From contig NZ_QXHD01000003.1 in the NCBI RefSeq assembly GCF_011009555.1, forward strand, positions 395,846-457,648: a stretch of DNA of 61,803 nucleotides, given 5' to 3'. A model generated the notes under the pieces. It was not told the DNA's origin. It did no database searches and was given only the letters and a program-made list of their open reading frames with translations. This DNA is from Adonisia turfae CCMR0081 (lineage in GTDB: Bacteria; Cyanobacteriota; Cyanobacteriia; Phormidesmidales; Phormidesmidaceae). Position 1 is the stretch's first letter, and each line of letters opens with the position of its first letter. A program made the position numbers and the translations under genes. Of the stretch, positions 42,374 to 51,640 are shown piece by piece.

Positions 42374-44905
42374 GTGCTCCAAGAGTTTGACATATCAATT
42401 ACAGCCGTCGGTGATAACCGCTACCTGGTGCGCACAGAGCAAGTTGCGCCAGGTGTCCCCTTGGCGCAAGAACAGTTTCACTGGCCCATTGATAGCTGGC
42501 TAGCAGAGGCATCTAACCTGATGCATGATCCGTTGCTAGGGATCCTCAAGGGCGAGTCGAGCCAGCGCTGGGCATTTCGTTCAAATGTACATTCTTCTTC
42601 AGACGGTGACGATGATTCGTCTGGCAGTCAGCCACCAACCCTCGTTAGTCTAGGTCAGGCTCTTTATAACAGCGTCTTTGATAAAGCCTTACGCGATAGC
42701 TGGTTGACAGCCCAAGGGATTGCCCAACATCGCCGTTCTCCCCTGCGGCTGCGCCTTGGTTTAAAGGGGGAAAAGCTGCAAAAGCTCCCTTGGGAAGTCT
42801 TACATGCAGGCGATCGGCCCCTGGGGACTGGTACCGATGTCACATTTTCTCGTTACCATCTAGGCCGACGCCAGGGATATGACCGTCCGGTGGCAACGGT
42901 GCCTGATTTTGATCAGCCTCTGCGCGTCCTGATGGTGATTGCTGCACCCAACGATCAGGATCGTTTAGAACTGGCCCGTGAAGCTAATCACCTAAAAAAT
43001 GAGCTGCATCCCTTATCAATGCGTTCTGGAGATGACTATAACTTGCTGCCAAAACAGCAACTGGACGTGCAGCTGACAGTCTTAGAACAGCCTGACCGCA
43101 GTGAACTGACCCAGGCGTTAGAACATGGTCGATACCAGGTGTTGCACTATGCCGGCCATAGTAATTTAGGCAATGCTGGTGGCGATCTTTATCTTGTCAG
43201 CCGCCAGACAGGACTCACCGAACGCATCAGCGGTGAAGACCTAGCAGGGCTGCTTTCCAACAATGGTGTGAAACTAGCCGTTCTCAACTCCTGTCGGGGA
43301 GCCTATTCCCAGGGCCAAGGTTCTGAGTTGGGTTGGCATGAGCAAAACCTGGCCAATGCCCTGGTCAATCGTGGCATTCCTGGGGTGATTGCTATGGCCG
43401 AGCGCATTCCTGACGATGTGGCCATTACGTTTACCCGCTTGCTCTATCGCAACTTAAAGCAAGGCAATCCCATCGATTTATGTCTTAACCGTACTCGCCA
43501 GGGGCTGATCTCGGCCCACGACTCCAACTATAGCTATTGGGCACTGCCAATTTTATATATGCAGCCTGGGTTTGATGGCTATCTTGCCAGTAAACCTGGT
43601 AACCACAACAGTGCCCTTGATAAGTTGTTGAGTGAGTCTGAGACTGCTTTAGCGGCATTGGAAGAACACCCCCCTAAGGCGGTTGATGCTGCTATTGTTG
43701 TGCCAAAACGCTCAGCGACAGATCCTGATGCTCTAGAGAATATAGATTTAGACAGCGTCGTTGAAACGGTAGAACTTGAGGAAATCCTTGATTACAACGA
43801 AGAAGACGTTTCGACAATGACGGAACTGGTAGAGCAGCTGTCTCAAGCGTCAACGTCTGATGAAGTGCCACTAGCGGAGGTCGATGAATCACTGCTGCCC
43901 GAAACCCTAGAAACGCCAGGGTTAGATCTCCATGATCAACTACCCCAAAAGCCAGACTCGCCCCCCCTCGCTGAGTCAGATGATGGGGCTAGCATCTATG
44001 ACCATGGCGACGATGGTACAACTTATGGGGCGAAACTTCCCGAAGACAATGTGCCTCAGTTGGTTGAGCGTAGTGTTAAAGATCAAGCTTCAGGACGGCG
44101 CAAACGTCAGCTTGCCATTGGTATTGGTGCTTTAGCCGCTACTATTGCCGTTGCTGGTGTGGGTATTAACGATCCCTTTAAGTGGTTTGAGCCGCCATCC
44201 TCTCAACCCACCACGACACCCCCTTCATCTGAGTTGCTGGCAATTAGTGGCATCGCCAGTGGTAACCCTGAAAGTGCGGTCATGGCCATTAATGAGATGG
44301 CAGCGGTGGGTGACCAAGATAAGGCTCTCAATCAACTGCTGGCTTTAGGCCAGATTGAAGATCCTGCCTTGTTGTTTTCCAAAGGACAACTACAGTGGGC
44401 GTTAATGAATCAAAACCCCTCTATTGATAATTCCATCGGGCCTGCAGAAGCAGCAAGGTCATGGAAAGATGCTTTGGACGCACAGCCTGACTGGCTAGAT
44501 GCTCAGGTTGCCTTGGGGTTTGCTTACTATGAAAGTGGTTTTTGGGAAGATGCGATCGCAACCTGGAAAAATGCCCTAGGTTCAGGGCAAGACTATGACA
44601 TTCCCATTGTCACCCTGGGGCAGATTCCTCAAGATGTCGATCTTCAAAATGCGCCTACTAAGCTGCATGCACAAATTGGTTTGGCCATGGCTTACTATCA
44701 ACAGTCCAAGCAGGGATTAACAGATGATGATAGCTTGCCATTGTTAGCCACTGCTGCTAGCCATTGGCAAGATGTGATTGAGTCGGCTAGTGACGAAGAT
44801 GTCACCAACCATCTATCATTCCACTGGCTATGGTCTCAAAAAGCGTTACAAGATTGGCAAGAAGCCCGACAAAAAATTGCCAGCTACATCAGTCAGGCAA
44901 ATTAA
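42374..44905 (+). CDS. CHAT-domain protein with membrane anchor and TPR-like C-terminus
   Basis: The 843-residue protein begins with a CHAT (caspase-like) protease domain: LRLRLGLKGEKLQKLPWEVL, RVLMVIAAPNDQDRLELARE, catalytic His262 (LHYAGHSNLG) and Cys307 (AVLNSCRGAYS). An acidic linker (about 430-570) leads to a single membrane helix at about 575-597 (LAIGIGALAATIAVAGVGI). The C-terminus is TPR-like (ARSWKDALDAQPDWLDAQVA, GFWEDAIATWKNALGSG), so protease and repeats lie on opposite sides of a membrane. The start is GTG at 42374. No NTPase or known substrate is adjacent. Confidence 0.85.
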   Translation: MLQEFDISITAVGDNRYLVRTEQVAPGVPLAQEQFHWPIDSWLAEASNLMHDPLLGILKGESSQRWAFRSNVHSSSDGDDDSSGSQPPTLVSLGQALYNSVFDKALRDSWLTAQGIAQHRRSPLRLRLGLKGEKLQKLPWEVLHAGDRPLGTGTDVTFSRYHLGRRQGYDRPVATVPDFDQPLRVLMVIAAPNDQDRLELAREANHLKNELHPLSMRSGDDYNLLPKQQLDVQLTVLEQPDRSELTQALEHGRYQVLHYAGHSNLGNAGGDLYLVSRQTGLTERISGEDLAGLLSNNGVKLAVLNSCRGAYSQGQGSELGWHEQNLANALVNRGIPGVIAMAERIPDDVAITFTRLLYRNLKQGNPIDLCLNRTRQGLISAHDSNYSYWALPILYMQPGFDGYLASKPGNHNSALDKLLSESETALAALEEHPPKAVDAAIVVPKRSATDPDALENIDLDSVVETVELEEILDYNEEDVSTMTELVEQLSQASTSDEVPLAEVDESLLPETLETPGLDLHDQLPQKPDSPPLAESDDGASIYDHGDDGTTYGAKLPEDNVPQLVERSVKDQASGRRKRQLAIGIGALAATIAVAGVGINDPFKWFEPPSSQPTTTPPSSELLAISGIASGNPESAVMAINEMAAVGDQDKALNQLLALGQIEDPALLFSKGQLQWALMNQNPSIDNSIGPAEAARSWKDALDAQPDWLDAQVALGFAYYESGFWEDAIATWKNALGSGQDYDIPIVTLGQIPQDVDLQNAPTKLHAQIGLAMAYYQQSKQGLTDDDSLPLLATAASHWQDVIESASDEDVTNHLSFHWLWSQKALQDWQEARQKIASYISQAN

Positions 44906-45875
44906 ACATTTCGACCGTTCAAACTGGTCTTTAGATTTGAATTAATAAGTAGACAGTATTGGGCAAATAACTTGGCAACCTAAAGGCGTCTGCTGATACT
45001 TTCACAAATGCCTTTAGGCTGCATAGAACAAATTATTTTGTTAGAAAATTTTGACATTAAGTCAGTAAGTGATGTCAAAAATTAAACAATGTTGTTTGGT
45101 TGTTTTTTCCCTTGCAAGTAAAGGATTTTTGAAGGCTGGATTAGTTAAGTTTTCCATGCTGACGATATTCTTTTTCCCAACACCGCTCTAAATGTTGGAT
45201 CTTATGTTGTTGCCAAAACTTGAATGGACTAAAGAATGTTTTGTGATCAGAGCTAAAAACCGGTTGTTGGAGGTAAGGCCAAAGGGGGAATTTCATTATT
45301 GAGCGACTCAGCAAAACAAACGAGAACAGTAGCTGAAGACCAGATAAGGATCAGATACAGATAAACAACAGTATTTGAAATAACACACCACCTATATGAC
45401 CTAAGTCTATTGATTAGACAATGACTTGACCACTCAAAATACTGTTTGTAAACCTATATCTAAACTGATAACTTCGAGGTTTCTTACTATCTTTACTATC
45501 TATAATCTTCGACTGGAAGCCTTTCTCCTTCAGTATAAACACCTCAGTTTTTAGCAACTAGGCTTGTTCCAAACTTGGAAAAATACTTCACTCAGCTTAA
45601 AGAAAAAAAATAGTGAAATCTAATAGGTAGCACCCTAGGCGATCATCATAATCGCGTTAATACATATACATGATAGGTAGATAGATATAGCCCCTAGAAA
45701 GATCCCTCAGAGCAATCCCTTAGCAGAATCTAAACACTCAATCCTAGGAGCATTTAAAGATACGAAAAACTGCCGTTGCTGATTTAGGGATAAATCAATC
45801 TGTAAAACTTGCCGATAGCCTAAATTTGACAGATTAAAATCACCGCCAGGGACAACACACCGTCGAAAAAATTAA
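44906..45875. other. Gene-poor AT-rich region
   Basis: This is 970 bp between the CHAT gene and the tmRNA. Apart from a possible 51-codon gene at 45141-45296 (minus) nothing was recognised. The T-run at 45866-45874 on the minus strand, immediately after the tmRNA 3' end, may serve as its termination zone. Confidence 0.5.
45141..45296 (-). CDS. Possible small protein, 51 aa
   Basis: The frame MKFPLWPYLQQPVFSSDHKT, FFSPFKFWQQHKIQHLERCW, EKEYRQHGKLN is rich in Trp, Phe, Gln and Lys with no rare-codon run, and its composition looks coding in an otherwise AT-rich gap. No clear ribosome-binding site is visible. It is unlike any family I can name. It may be a small conserved cyanobacterial protein. 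Confidence 0.4.
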   Translation of the reverse strand: MKFPLWPYLQQPVFSSDHKTFFSPFKFWQQHKIQHLERCWEKEYRQHGKLN

Positions 45876-46265
45876 TGGAGCTGACGGGAGTCGAACCCGT
45901 GTCCGCCCTGAGTAATAACACGCCACTCATTCACAGGCTTAGCCTATCTAACCCTCTAGGCGGGAACCGTTCATTATCCCGAACGGTGGGATGCTCTAGT
46001 AAAGGTCTTTGTTAGGTTACTCACTAGAGAAATCAACCTAACGCATCCGTTGGGGTTAAGCTTACCATCCTTAACGGAGTCAAATGATAAGCGCTCGAAC
46101 CTGAAAGAGGTGTTTAAGCGGCAGCTACAGCTACTTGCTTACGAGCAAAAGGTACGATGTTGTTTGCATCTGTATTTAGTTGAGTCTTGATTTTCGAGAG
46201 TGGACTCACTCTCGGCCTGTATCACAACGCGACTTTCGTCAAAACGTCGAAACCGTTACAGCCCC
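45876..46265 (-). ncRNA. ssrA: tmRNA
   Basis: On the minus strand it starts GGGGCTGTAACGGTTTCGAC and ends with a T-arm (GGGTTCGACTCCCG) and CAGCTCCA. The ends pair as a 7-bp acceptor stem; CCA is not encoded. The tag frame at 46114-46167 reads ANNIVPFARKQVAVAAA then TAA. The start of the tag matches other cyanobacterial tmRNAs; the Ala-rich end is the usual protease signal. With SmpB it rescues stalled ribosomes. The one-piece layout, without a permuted gap, is as in most cyanobacteria with a similar tag. Confidence 0.96.
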
Positions 46266-46644
46266 CTGATGACAACCTCAGTTAAAAAATTAACGTTTGG
46301 TAGCTTAAGAGCACCTCTAATTTTAGCTCGGAATTTCTACTTTGGCGACCGTTAGTTAACAAACATTCCAAAGCTTTAGCGGCAGTTGACGAATAGAGAT
46401 TTATGGGATTGATTAGCTTTAATAAACTAAAGCGGCTGTTTTTTAACTTATAATTATTTAGTATTTAGATATTTGCACCACTAGAGCTTTACAATGCCCT
46501 GATGCCTCATGGGTTTTTGCTCAGTGACTTGCAGGGTATTCATTGGTGGTATCAAGGTCTGGCGTTCAGTTTTGAGAATGCCTAGATCGTTAGCCAAATG
46601 AGTTCCACAGGAATACTTTAACTAGTAGAAGGGGTTATAGGGTT
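46266..46644. other. Intergenic region with tmRNA promoter
   Basis: This 379-bp divergent spacer between the tmRNA and the 139-aa gene is AT-rich (taaactaaagcggctgtttt around 46422). It must hold both promoters; no specific element is called. An agaagggg sequence at 46626-46633 lies 11 bp before the ATG of the downstream gene and may be its ribosome-binding site. Confidence 0.45.
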
Positions 46645-47064
46645 ATGAGCAGCGACGCACCGGAAACCACTGGTACAACGACTCAAAAATCTAGTTCTTC
46701 GAGTAGGACCCAAAAGAAGACTACATCTGCTGCTGCCAAGAGCGGCGGCATAGTTAAGGCTGAAAAGCCTGACATTATTGTGCTAGAAGATAATACTCGC
46801 GTTGTTGAGACAAACACATTGCCTAACAATCGCCCCATCACCGTTAGTGATGTGAAGGTAGTGCATAATCTTTCTTCAGCAGGTGTTCGTCCAGTAATGG
46901 AGGATAACTTTGAGGTTGCTAGCACGGATCATCTACCTGGTCATCGTCCTGTGGCGGTGAGTACTTTGGTGGTTTCTGACCTAGATACTCTGCCTGGTCA
47001 TCGTCCCATTGCGTCTAATGATATTGACGAAGATACCTCCGTATTGATGGGCTATTTGGATTAA
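46645..47064 (+). CDS. Hypothetical protein with LPGHRPIA-type repeats
   Basis: The 139-residue protein has a Ser/Thr/Lys-rich, probably disordered N-terminus (residues 1-36). Four degenerate repeats follow, each with an [LV]-x-x-[NHV]-RP-[IV] core: TLPNNRPITVSDV, SSAGVRPVMEDNF, HLPGHRPVAVSTL and TLPGHRPIASNDI. No domain family is recognised, though similar repeats occur in other cyanobacterial hypothetical proteins. No signal peptide is seen. A long palindrome follows the stop. Confidence 0.7.
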   Translation: MSSDAPETTGTTTQKSSSSSRTQKKTTSAAAKSGGIVKAEKPDIIVLEDNTRVVETNTLPNNRPITVSDVKVVHNLSSAGVRPVMEDNFEVASTDHLPGHRPVAVSTLVVSDLDTLPGHRPIASNDIDEDTSVLMGYLD

Positions 47065-47078
47065 TAGAATTTATACGG

Positions 47079-47110
47079 TGTAGGGAGCGTTCCATGGAAC
47101 GCCCCCTACA
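47079..47110. terminator. 32-bp palindrome after the 139-aa gene
   Basis: tgtagggagcgttccatgga and its near-perfect complement form an inverted repeat centred on ccatgg, with one a:c mismatch per arm. It lies 15 bp past the stop and is followed by ttattgattattt. It probably acts as a bidirectional terminator for this gene and the convergent ABC ATPase gene. Confidence 0.65.
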
Positions 47111-47175
47111 TTATTGATTATTTGGTTGAGGGATGACTTATGGGGTCATCCCTCTTTGTGTTTAATGGGATTGAA

Positions 47176-48030
47176 CTAGTCCAGATTGTGGCCGGTCAGC
47201 TCAACGAAGATATCTTCTAAGTTGGAGGGGCGGGTCATCATGCCCGTCTTATCAGGCTGTTGGTCCAAATAGCGATTGGCGTCTTGGAGGGTGGGGAAAA
47301 AGGTATAGTTCCAACGGTCGTCAGTTTGTTTGATAACGATGCCTTCGCCGTGGTTAGAGCGTAGCTCCGCCAACGTGCCCATTTCGATCAGCTGCCCCTG
47401 GTCCATAATGCCGATGCGATCGCACAGATACTCAACCTCTTCCATATAATGTGTGGTTAGTAGCATCGTCACCCCCTGCTGCTTGTTCAGGTCGAGGATA
47501 ATTTCCCATAGACGGCGACGAGTTTGTGGATCTAGGCCCACTGTAGGCTCATCTAGGAAGAGAATTTTGGGCTTATGTAATAGGGCGCGGGCAATTTGTA
47601 AGCGTCGTTTCATGCCGCCTGATAGGGTTTTTACCTTATCATCACGGCGTTCAGATAGTTCCACATAGGCCAGCCATTGATCAATATCGCGCTGCCGTCG
47701 TGGGTTGGGTAAATGGTGCATTCTGCCGTGGAATTCCATATTTTCCCAGACAGACAGATCCCCATCAACGCTAGTTTGCTGTAGTACCACGCCAATTTGA
47801 CGACGCACCTCGGCTTTCTGCCGTTGCACATCATAGCCAGAGACAACAATGTCTCCCTGGGTGGCCCGAGTCAGGGTGGTCACCATGCGAATTGTGGTGG
47901 ACTTACCTGCACCATTAGGTCCAAGCAGACCAAAGATTTCACCCGGTTGAATCGTCAGTGATAGATCATTGACCACACAGGTGTTGTTATAGACTTTGTG
48001 AACGTTACGCAGGCAAACAGCCGCCACCAT
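47176..48030 (-). CDS. ABC-2 type transporter ATP-binding protein (CcmA/DrrA-like)
   Basis: The 284-residue ATPase has Walker A GLLGPNGAGKSTTIRMVTTL, signature LSGGMKRRLQIARALL, Walker B ILFLDEPTVGLDPQ and H-loop LLTTHYMEEVEYL. It resembles daunorubicin-resistance type exporters. No permease gene is adjacent on either side, so its membrane partner must be encoded elsewhere. The C-terminal NLEDIFVELTGHNL is typical of the group. Confidence 0.92.
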   Translation of the reverse strand: MVAAVCLRNVHKVYNNTCVVNDLSLTIQPGEIFGLLGPNGAGKSTTIRMVTTLTRATQGDIVVSGYDVQRQKAEVRRQIGVVLQQTSVDGDLSVWENMEFHGRMHHLPNPRRQRDIDQWLAYVELSERRDDKVKTLSGGMKRRLQIARALLHKPKILFLDEPTVGLDPQTRRRLWEIILDLNKQQGVTMLLTTHYMEEVEYLCDRIGIMDQGQLIEMGTLAELRSNHGEGIVIKQTDDRWNYTFFPTLQDANRYLDQQPDKTGMMTRPSNLEDIFVELTGHNLD

Positions 48031-48084
48031 GGGATGTTTTAGAAGAAATTAAGGTATGGATACAGTTGTAGAACATTGACCCCC

Positions 48085-48396
48085 ATGAGAGCAAAGATCA
48101 GCAATCAAGTTTTATTTATCTATCAGGACGATGTGCCCCCCTACAAAAAGAAAGGATCCGTCGTCCGCAATAGCTATTTTTGGGCCCTCAAGTCCATTGC
48201 TGATCGCGCTGGCTTTAGTCACGACTGGGAGTTCGATGAAACAGTGTGGATTGCCCTGGCCCGTATGCTGATGTCATTTACGGAGTCAGGCTACCTAGGA
48301 TATCGGGAGACGATCTTGGAGTTTCATCCCGATGATCAAATTCCCCCTGAGCTGAAGGCCGTGGCGACTTGGGCAGAATTGGAGGAGGAAGAATAA
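48085..48396 (+). CDS. Hypothetical protein, 103 aa
   Basis: The product (MRAKISNQVLFIYQDDVPPY, KKKGSVVRNSYFWALKSIAD, then RMLMSFTESGYLGYRETILE) looks like a compact soluble domain. It has no recognised family, but the sequence looks conserved and coding. The start is ATG at 48085; an in-frame TTG at 48076 would add three residues. It is divergent from the ABC ATPase gene with only 54 bp between starts. Confidence 0.65.
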   Translation: MRAKISNQVLFIYQDDVPPYKKKGSVVRNSYFWALKSIADRAGFSHDWEFDETVWIALARMLMSFTESGYLGYRETILEFHPDDQIPPELKAVATWAELEEEE

Positions 48397-48455
48397 GTTT
48401 GAAGTTTGAGTTGGTGACCTTTATCTTCGGTCTTTCGGCAAAAGCATAGATACTT

Positions 48456-48486
48456 CAGAACTCAGAACTCAAAATTCAGAACTCAG
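48456..48486. repeat. Short tandem repeat (cagaactcagaactcaaaattcagaactcag)
   Basis: Degenerate heptamer units of the cagaact / caaaatt type form an array downstream of the 103-aa gene. It is related to the array at 28160-28199 read on the other strand. Confidence 0.6.
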
Positions 48487-48495
48487 ACTTCCGAC

Positions 48496-48522
48496 AAAAA
48501 AAGGACAAGCCAAAGCTTGCCC
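48496..48522 (-). terminator. Intrinsic terminator of the hli gene
   Basis: On the minus strand GGGCAAGC-TTTG-GCTTGTCC is followed at once by seven Ts. The 8-bp stem has one G.U pair. It lies 75 bp past the hli stop and is the clearest Rho-independent terminator in the window. Confidence 0.88.
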
Positions 48523-48596
48523 TATAGTTCTCTGACTGTACAAAAAAAGACTGATACTGGAGATATCATCTTTTAATGACCTGTTTAATCTCAGGT

Positions 48597-48740
48597 TTAC
48601 ATCAAGCCCAACTGGGATAGGATGCCCTGACCAGTCATTAGCTCAGTAGCTAGACCAATGACAAAACCTAGCATAGCCAAGCGACCATTCCAGTTTTCAG
48701 CGATCTGAGTAAAACCAAACTTTGCGTTCTCTTCAGTCAT
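48597..48740 (-). CDS. hli: High-light-inducible protein (HLIP / Scp)
   Basis: The 47-residue protein reads MTEENAKFGFTQIAENWNGR then LAMLGFVIGLATELMTGQGI. The single membrane helix carries the chlorophyll a/b-binding motif ENWNGRLAMLGF, with Glu and Asn as chlorophyll ligands. HLIPs bind chlorophyll and carotenoid in thylakoids and protect photosystem II during light stress. It has its own intrinsic terminator, so it is probably a single-gene unit. Confidence 0.93.
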   Translation of the reverse strand: MTEENAKFGFTQIAENWNGRLAMLGFVIGLATELMTGQGILSQLGLM

Positions 48741-48905
48741 GATTCCAAGTCCTTCAAGCGAAACGTTAAGGTGGGTTACACCTTGTAACTAAATGTTAAA
48801 CACTATTTTTTGAATCGGCAATGGGTGTTTGAAAAAACTTGGATAATACTTAAGTCAAGGGTTAGAGATGTTTGTTATGAACCATTGATTCGGTTCAATG
48901 GTCGG

Positions 48906-50051
48906 TTATCCGTTGGCGGCCACAAGAACGATTATGAGAATCAGGATTGCGATCGCGATCACTAGTGCCACTTTCCATGTTGCTATAGGACGATCGCCCA
49001 TCACGTTGCCTGTTTGGGCATTGATCAACACCTGATAGGTTTTCCCCCCATAGCGATAGCTGGCCATCCACACGGGTAGCAAAATGTGTTTAAACGTTTC
49101 TTGAGAGTAGTCCGTCGATACTGAATGAATGCGTTGTTCATCGCCACCAATATCAGAGCGGATATCACTGCGGATAGGCTCTGTCATGATCGCCTTAGCG
49201 AGCTCAAACCCTTCTTTTACTGGAATTGCATACCGCTGTGCCTTAAAGCCTGCCAGGTACTCAGCGCTGTAGGGCTTGAGTTGGGATACTGCCAGGGTGG
49301 GCCATAGTTTCCGCAGTTTTTTGTCGCTAATGGCTTTAGTGGCTGGCACCAACACATCATCAAAAAATCTAGACACACGCCCTGAGGCTGAATACCAGCG
49401 GGTATGTTGAACTTGGCGAGTTTTAGTTTCTGACTCACCGTCAGCGTTGGTCGTCGTATAAGTCTCGGTTTCGTAGTAATGCTCGCCCCGTTCACCCCGA
49501 TAGCGGCTGTTTGTTTGGGCATCATAGGTCCAAAACGGTAGATAAACGCCGGTTAACGCTTTATTTTGAGCTAGCTCCTTGAGCTTTCCAGGCAAGAATA
49601 TGGCCTTCAGGTCTTTCCAATCCCAACGAAACGCTAGCCAGTCTCGTAGGTTTTTTAGGGCCACCTTGCGTCCCACGGTAAAGGGCACCAAACCCGATGG
49701 AGCCAGGGTGGGATCAGCCGCATGACTCTTCTGGGTAACAATGCTGGTGGCACAGAAGGGACATTTCCCCGCCACATCAGGTGGTTCAAAGGTAATGGTG
49801 GCTCGGCAGCCCGGACAATTAACTTCCTGGGCTGTGGTTGCTAACTGGGCAATGTGCGTGCGGTTTGTTTCAATGAATGCCGCTAAGTCATGTTCTTGTA
49901 ATGTGGCACTGAGCTTCGTAGCCGTTACCTCTGGCATCGCTTCGGCGCGACCGCAGTAGGGACATTGAAGTTGCCCAAGATTGGGGTCAAAAGCCATGTC
50001 TGCCTTGCAGCCAGGGCATTTATATTGGTTAACGGAGGTTGTGGGCTCCAT
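48906..50051 (-). CDS. Zinc-ribbon (TFIIB-type) membrane protein
   Basis: The 381-residue protein has two N-terminal zinc ribbons (YKCPGCKADM...LQCPYCGRAE and VNCPGCRATI...GKCPFCATSI) and a soluble middle domain (GVYLPFWTYDAQTNSRYRGE, KHILLPVWMASYRYGGKTYQ). A C-terminal membrane helix follows (VALVIAIAILILIIVLVAAN). Such proteins are annotated as TFIIB-type zinc ribbon or primosomal N'-like and commonly neighbour SPFH-domain genes, as here (the SPFH-GYF gene is 242 bp upstream on the same strand). The molecular role is unknown. Confidence 0.82.
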   Translation of the reverse strand: MEPTTSVNQYKCPGCKADMAFDPNLGQLQCPYCGRAEAMPEVTATKLSATLQEHDLAAFIETNRTHIAQLATTAQEVNCPGCRATITFEPPDVAGKCPFCATSIVTQKSHAADPTLAPSGLVPFTVGRKVALKNLRDWLAFRWDWKDLKAIFLPGKLKELAQNKALTGVYLPFWTYDAQTNSRYRGERGEHYYETETYTTTNADGESETKTRQVQHTRWYSASGRVSRFFDDVLVPATKAISDKKLRKLWPTLAVSQLKPYSAEYLAGFKAQRYAIPVKEGFELAKAIMTEPIRSDIRSDIGGDEQRIHSVSTDYSQETFKHILLPVWMASYRYGGKTYQVLINAQTGNVMGDRPIATWKVALVIAIAILILIIVLVAANG

Positions 50052-50293
50052 TGGGAAGTGGCGAATAGGGAGTAGGGAATTGGGAAAACGCTTTCGTGAA
50101 GTTATCTAGTAAGAAATTTGCTAACAAATTCTCCTCCTGGGAGAGTGCAGGGGGGTGTGCTCAGCCGTTATTGCTCAATGTCGATCACGTGTCGATCCAA
50201 GCTATTCCTTGGAAGCAATGTTCGCTTCATGGAGAGAATTTTTTGCCTGTTAAGAATCTGTAAGGGTCCCAGGAGAGGGCTTATGGGGTGAGG

Positions 50294-51412
50294 CTAAGCC
50301 CCCGGTGGCGGTGGTGGCACACTGCTCAACAATGCTTGTAACTCAGGTACCGTATTGGCCATTTGCCAGCCAGCCATGCCCTGTTTCCACACATTGGACT
50401 GAGCCGTTAATCCATTGGCCAGTAGCTGGTCTTGGGCATAAGGACCAAAATTTTGACCGTCTCGGGTGATATACCAAACAGCGGTTGGCATGGGTGGCGG
50501 TGGTGCAGCGGGGGCCGGTGGTGCAGCGGGGGCCGGTGCAGTTGGTGCAGCTGTAGCTCTTGGATTCATGGCATTGGCAATCTGCTGACCCATGGCGATG
50601 CCGACACCGAGGTCAAGGCCAGGGCTAGCTCCAGCCGGATTTTTAGCCGATTGCTCGATGGCATTAGCGGCCTGGTATTGGGTATATTGCTGCATGTTGC
50701 CCAAAATACCGATGGAGGCGCGCTTATCAAGGGCAGCTTCGACTTCGGGGGGGAGTGAAATATTCTCGATGAGTAACTGGCGTAACTCTAAGCCAAACTG
50801 CTCCATATTGGGCTGCATAGCTGCGCGCACTTGTTCGCCCATGGCCTGATAGTTGGCGGCCAGGTCAAATAACGGTGTTTGATCCTGACCGACCCAACTA
50901 GCAAAGGCTGACACGATCATGTTGCGTAAATGATCGCTGATTTCGTCAGTTTGGAAGAGGCCATCGGTGCTGATCAGCTGCTCTAGCAATGTGCGAGCAT
51001 TATTGACCCGCATCGTATAGGTACCATAGGCTCTCAGACGCACTGGCCCCAACTCGGGATCACGGATAGTAATGGGATTAGCTGTACCCCATTTTAGGTT
51101 GGTAAAAATCTTGCTATTAAAAAAATAAACCTCAGCTTTAAATGGAGAGTTAAAGCCGTATTTCCAGCCCATCAGTGTCGTTAGGACGGGCATATTCTGG
51201 GTTTCTAGGCGGTAGCGGCCCGGCTCATAGATATCGGCGACCTGGCCTTCGCCCACTAGAATCGCAACTTGACCGGGACGGACTATCAGCTGCGCCCCCA
51301 TTTTGATTTCATTCTGAAACCGTTCAAAGCGATAGGCAATAGTGTCTTGCGATGGATCGAGCCATTCGATAATGTCAATAAACTCGGCCCGAACTTTCTC
51401 AAATAAGCCCAC
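50294..51412 (-). CDS. SPFH-domain protein with C-terminal GYF_2 domain
   Basis: The 372-residue protein starts with an SPFH-type domain of the YdjI / virion-core-like group (IEWLDPSQDTIAYRFERFQN, ILVGEGQVADIYEPGRYRLE). A helical region and a Pro/Ala linker follow (about 285-310). The C-terminus is a GYF_2 domain (WYITRDGQNFGPYAQDQLLA), which binds proline-rich peptides. SPFH proteins form membrane microdomain scaffolds. The start is GTG at 51412 (MGLFEKVRAEF). It is probably co-expressed with the zinc-ribbon gene. Confidence 0.88.
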   Translation of the reverse strand: MGLFEKVRAEFIDIIEWLDPSQDTIAYRFERFQNEIKMGAQLIVRPGQVAILVGEGQVADIYEPGRYRLETQNMPVLTTLMGWKYGFNSPFKAEVYFFNSKIFTNLKWGTANPITIRDPELGPVRLRAYGTYTMRVNNARTLLEQLISTDGLFQTDEISDHLRNMIVSAFASWVGQDQTPLFDLAANYQAMGEQVRAAMQPNMEQFGLELRQLLIENISLPPEVEAALDKRASIGILGNMQQYTQYQAANAIEQSAKNPAGASPGLDLGVGIAMGQQIANAMNPRATAAPTAPAPAAPPAPAAPPPPMPTAVWYITRDGQNFGPYAQDQLLANGLTAQSNVWKQGMAGWQMANTVPELQALLSSVPPPPPGA

Positions 51413-51640
51413 TGTGCGCTCTCCGTAGCGAAGATGTATCTGTTCTATAAGAGTTACCCCAGCTTTCCCGGTAGCTTGGGTAATTTTGTTTAACTGTTAT
51501 AGAAATCAATACACCTTCATTTGTTCCGGTTCCGTAAGTCACCAGAGCAGTGGGTTTTGAGGGCAGTTTTGAGGGCAGGCTATGGGATCGAGAATAAAGT
51601 TCACATCTGGATCCCATAGCCTGATTTCTATCTACGTGCT

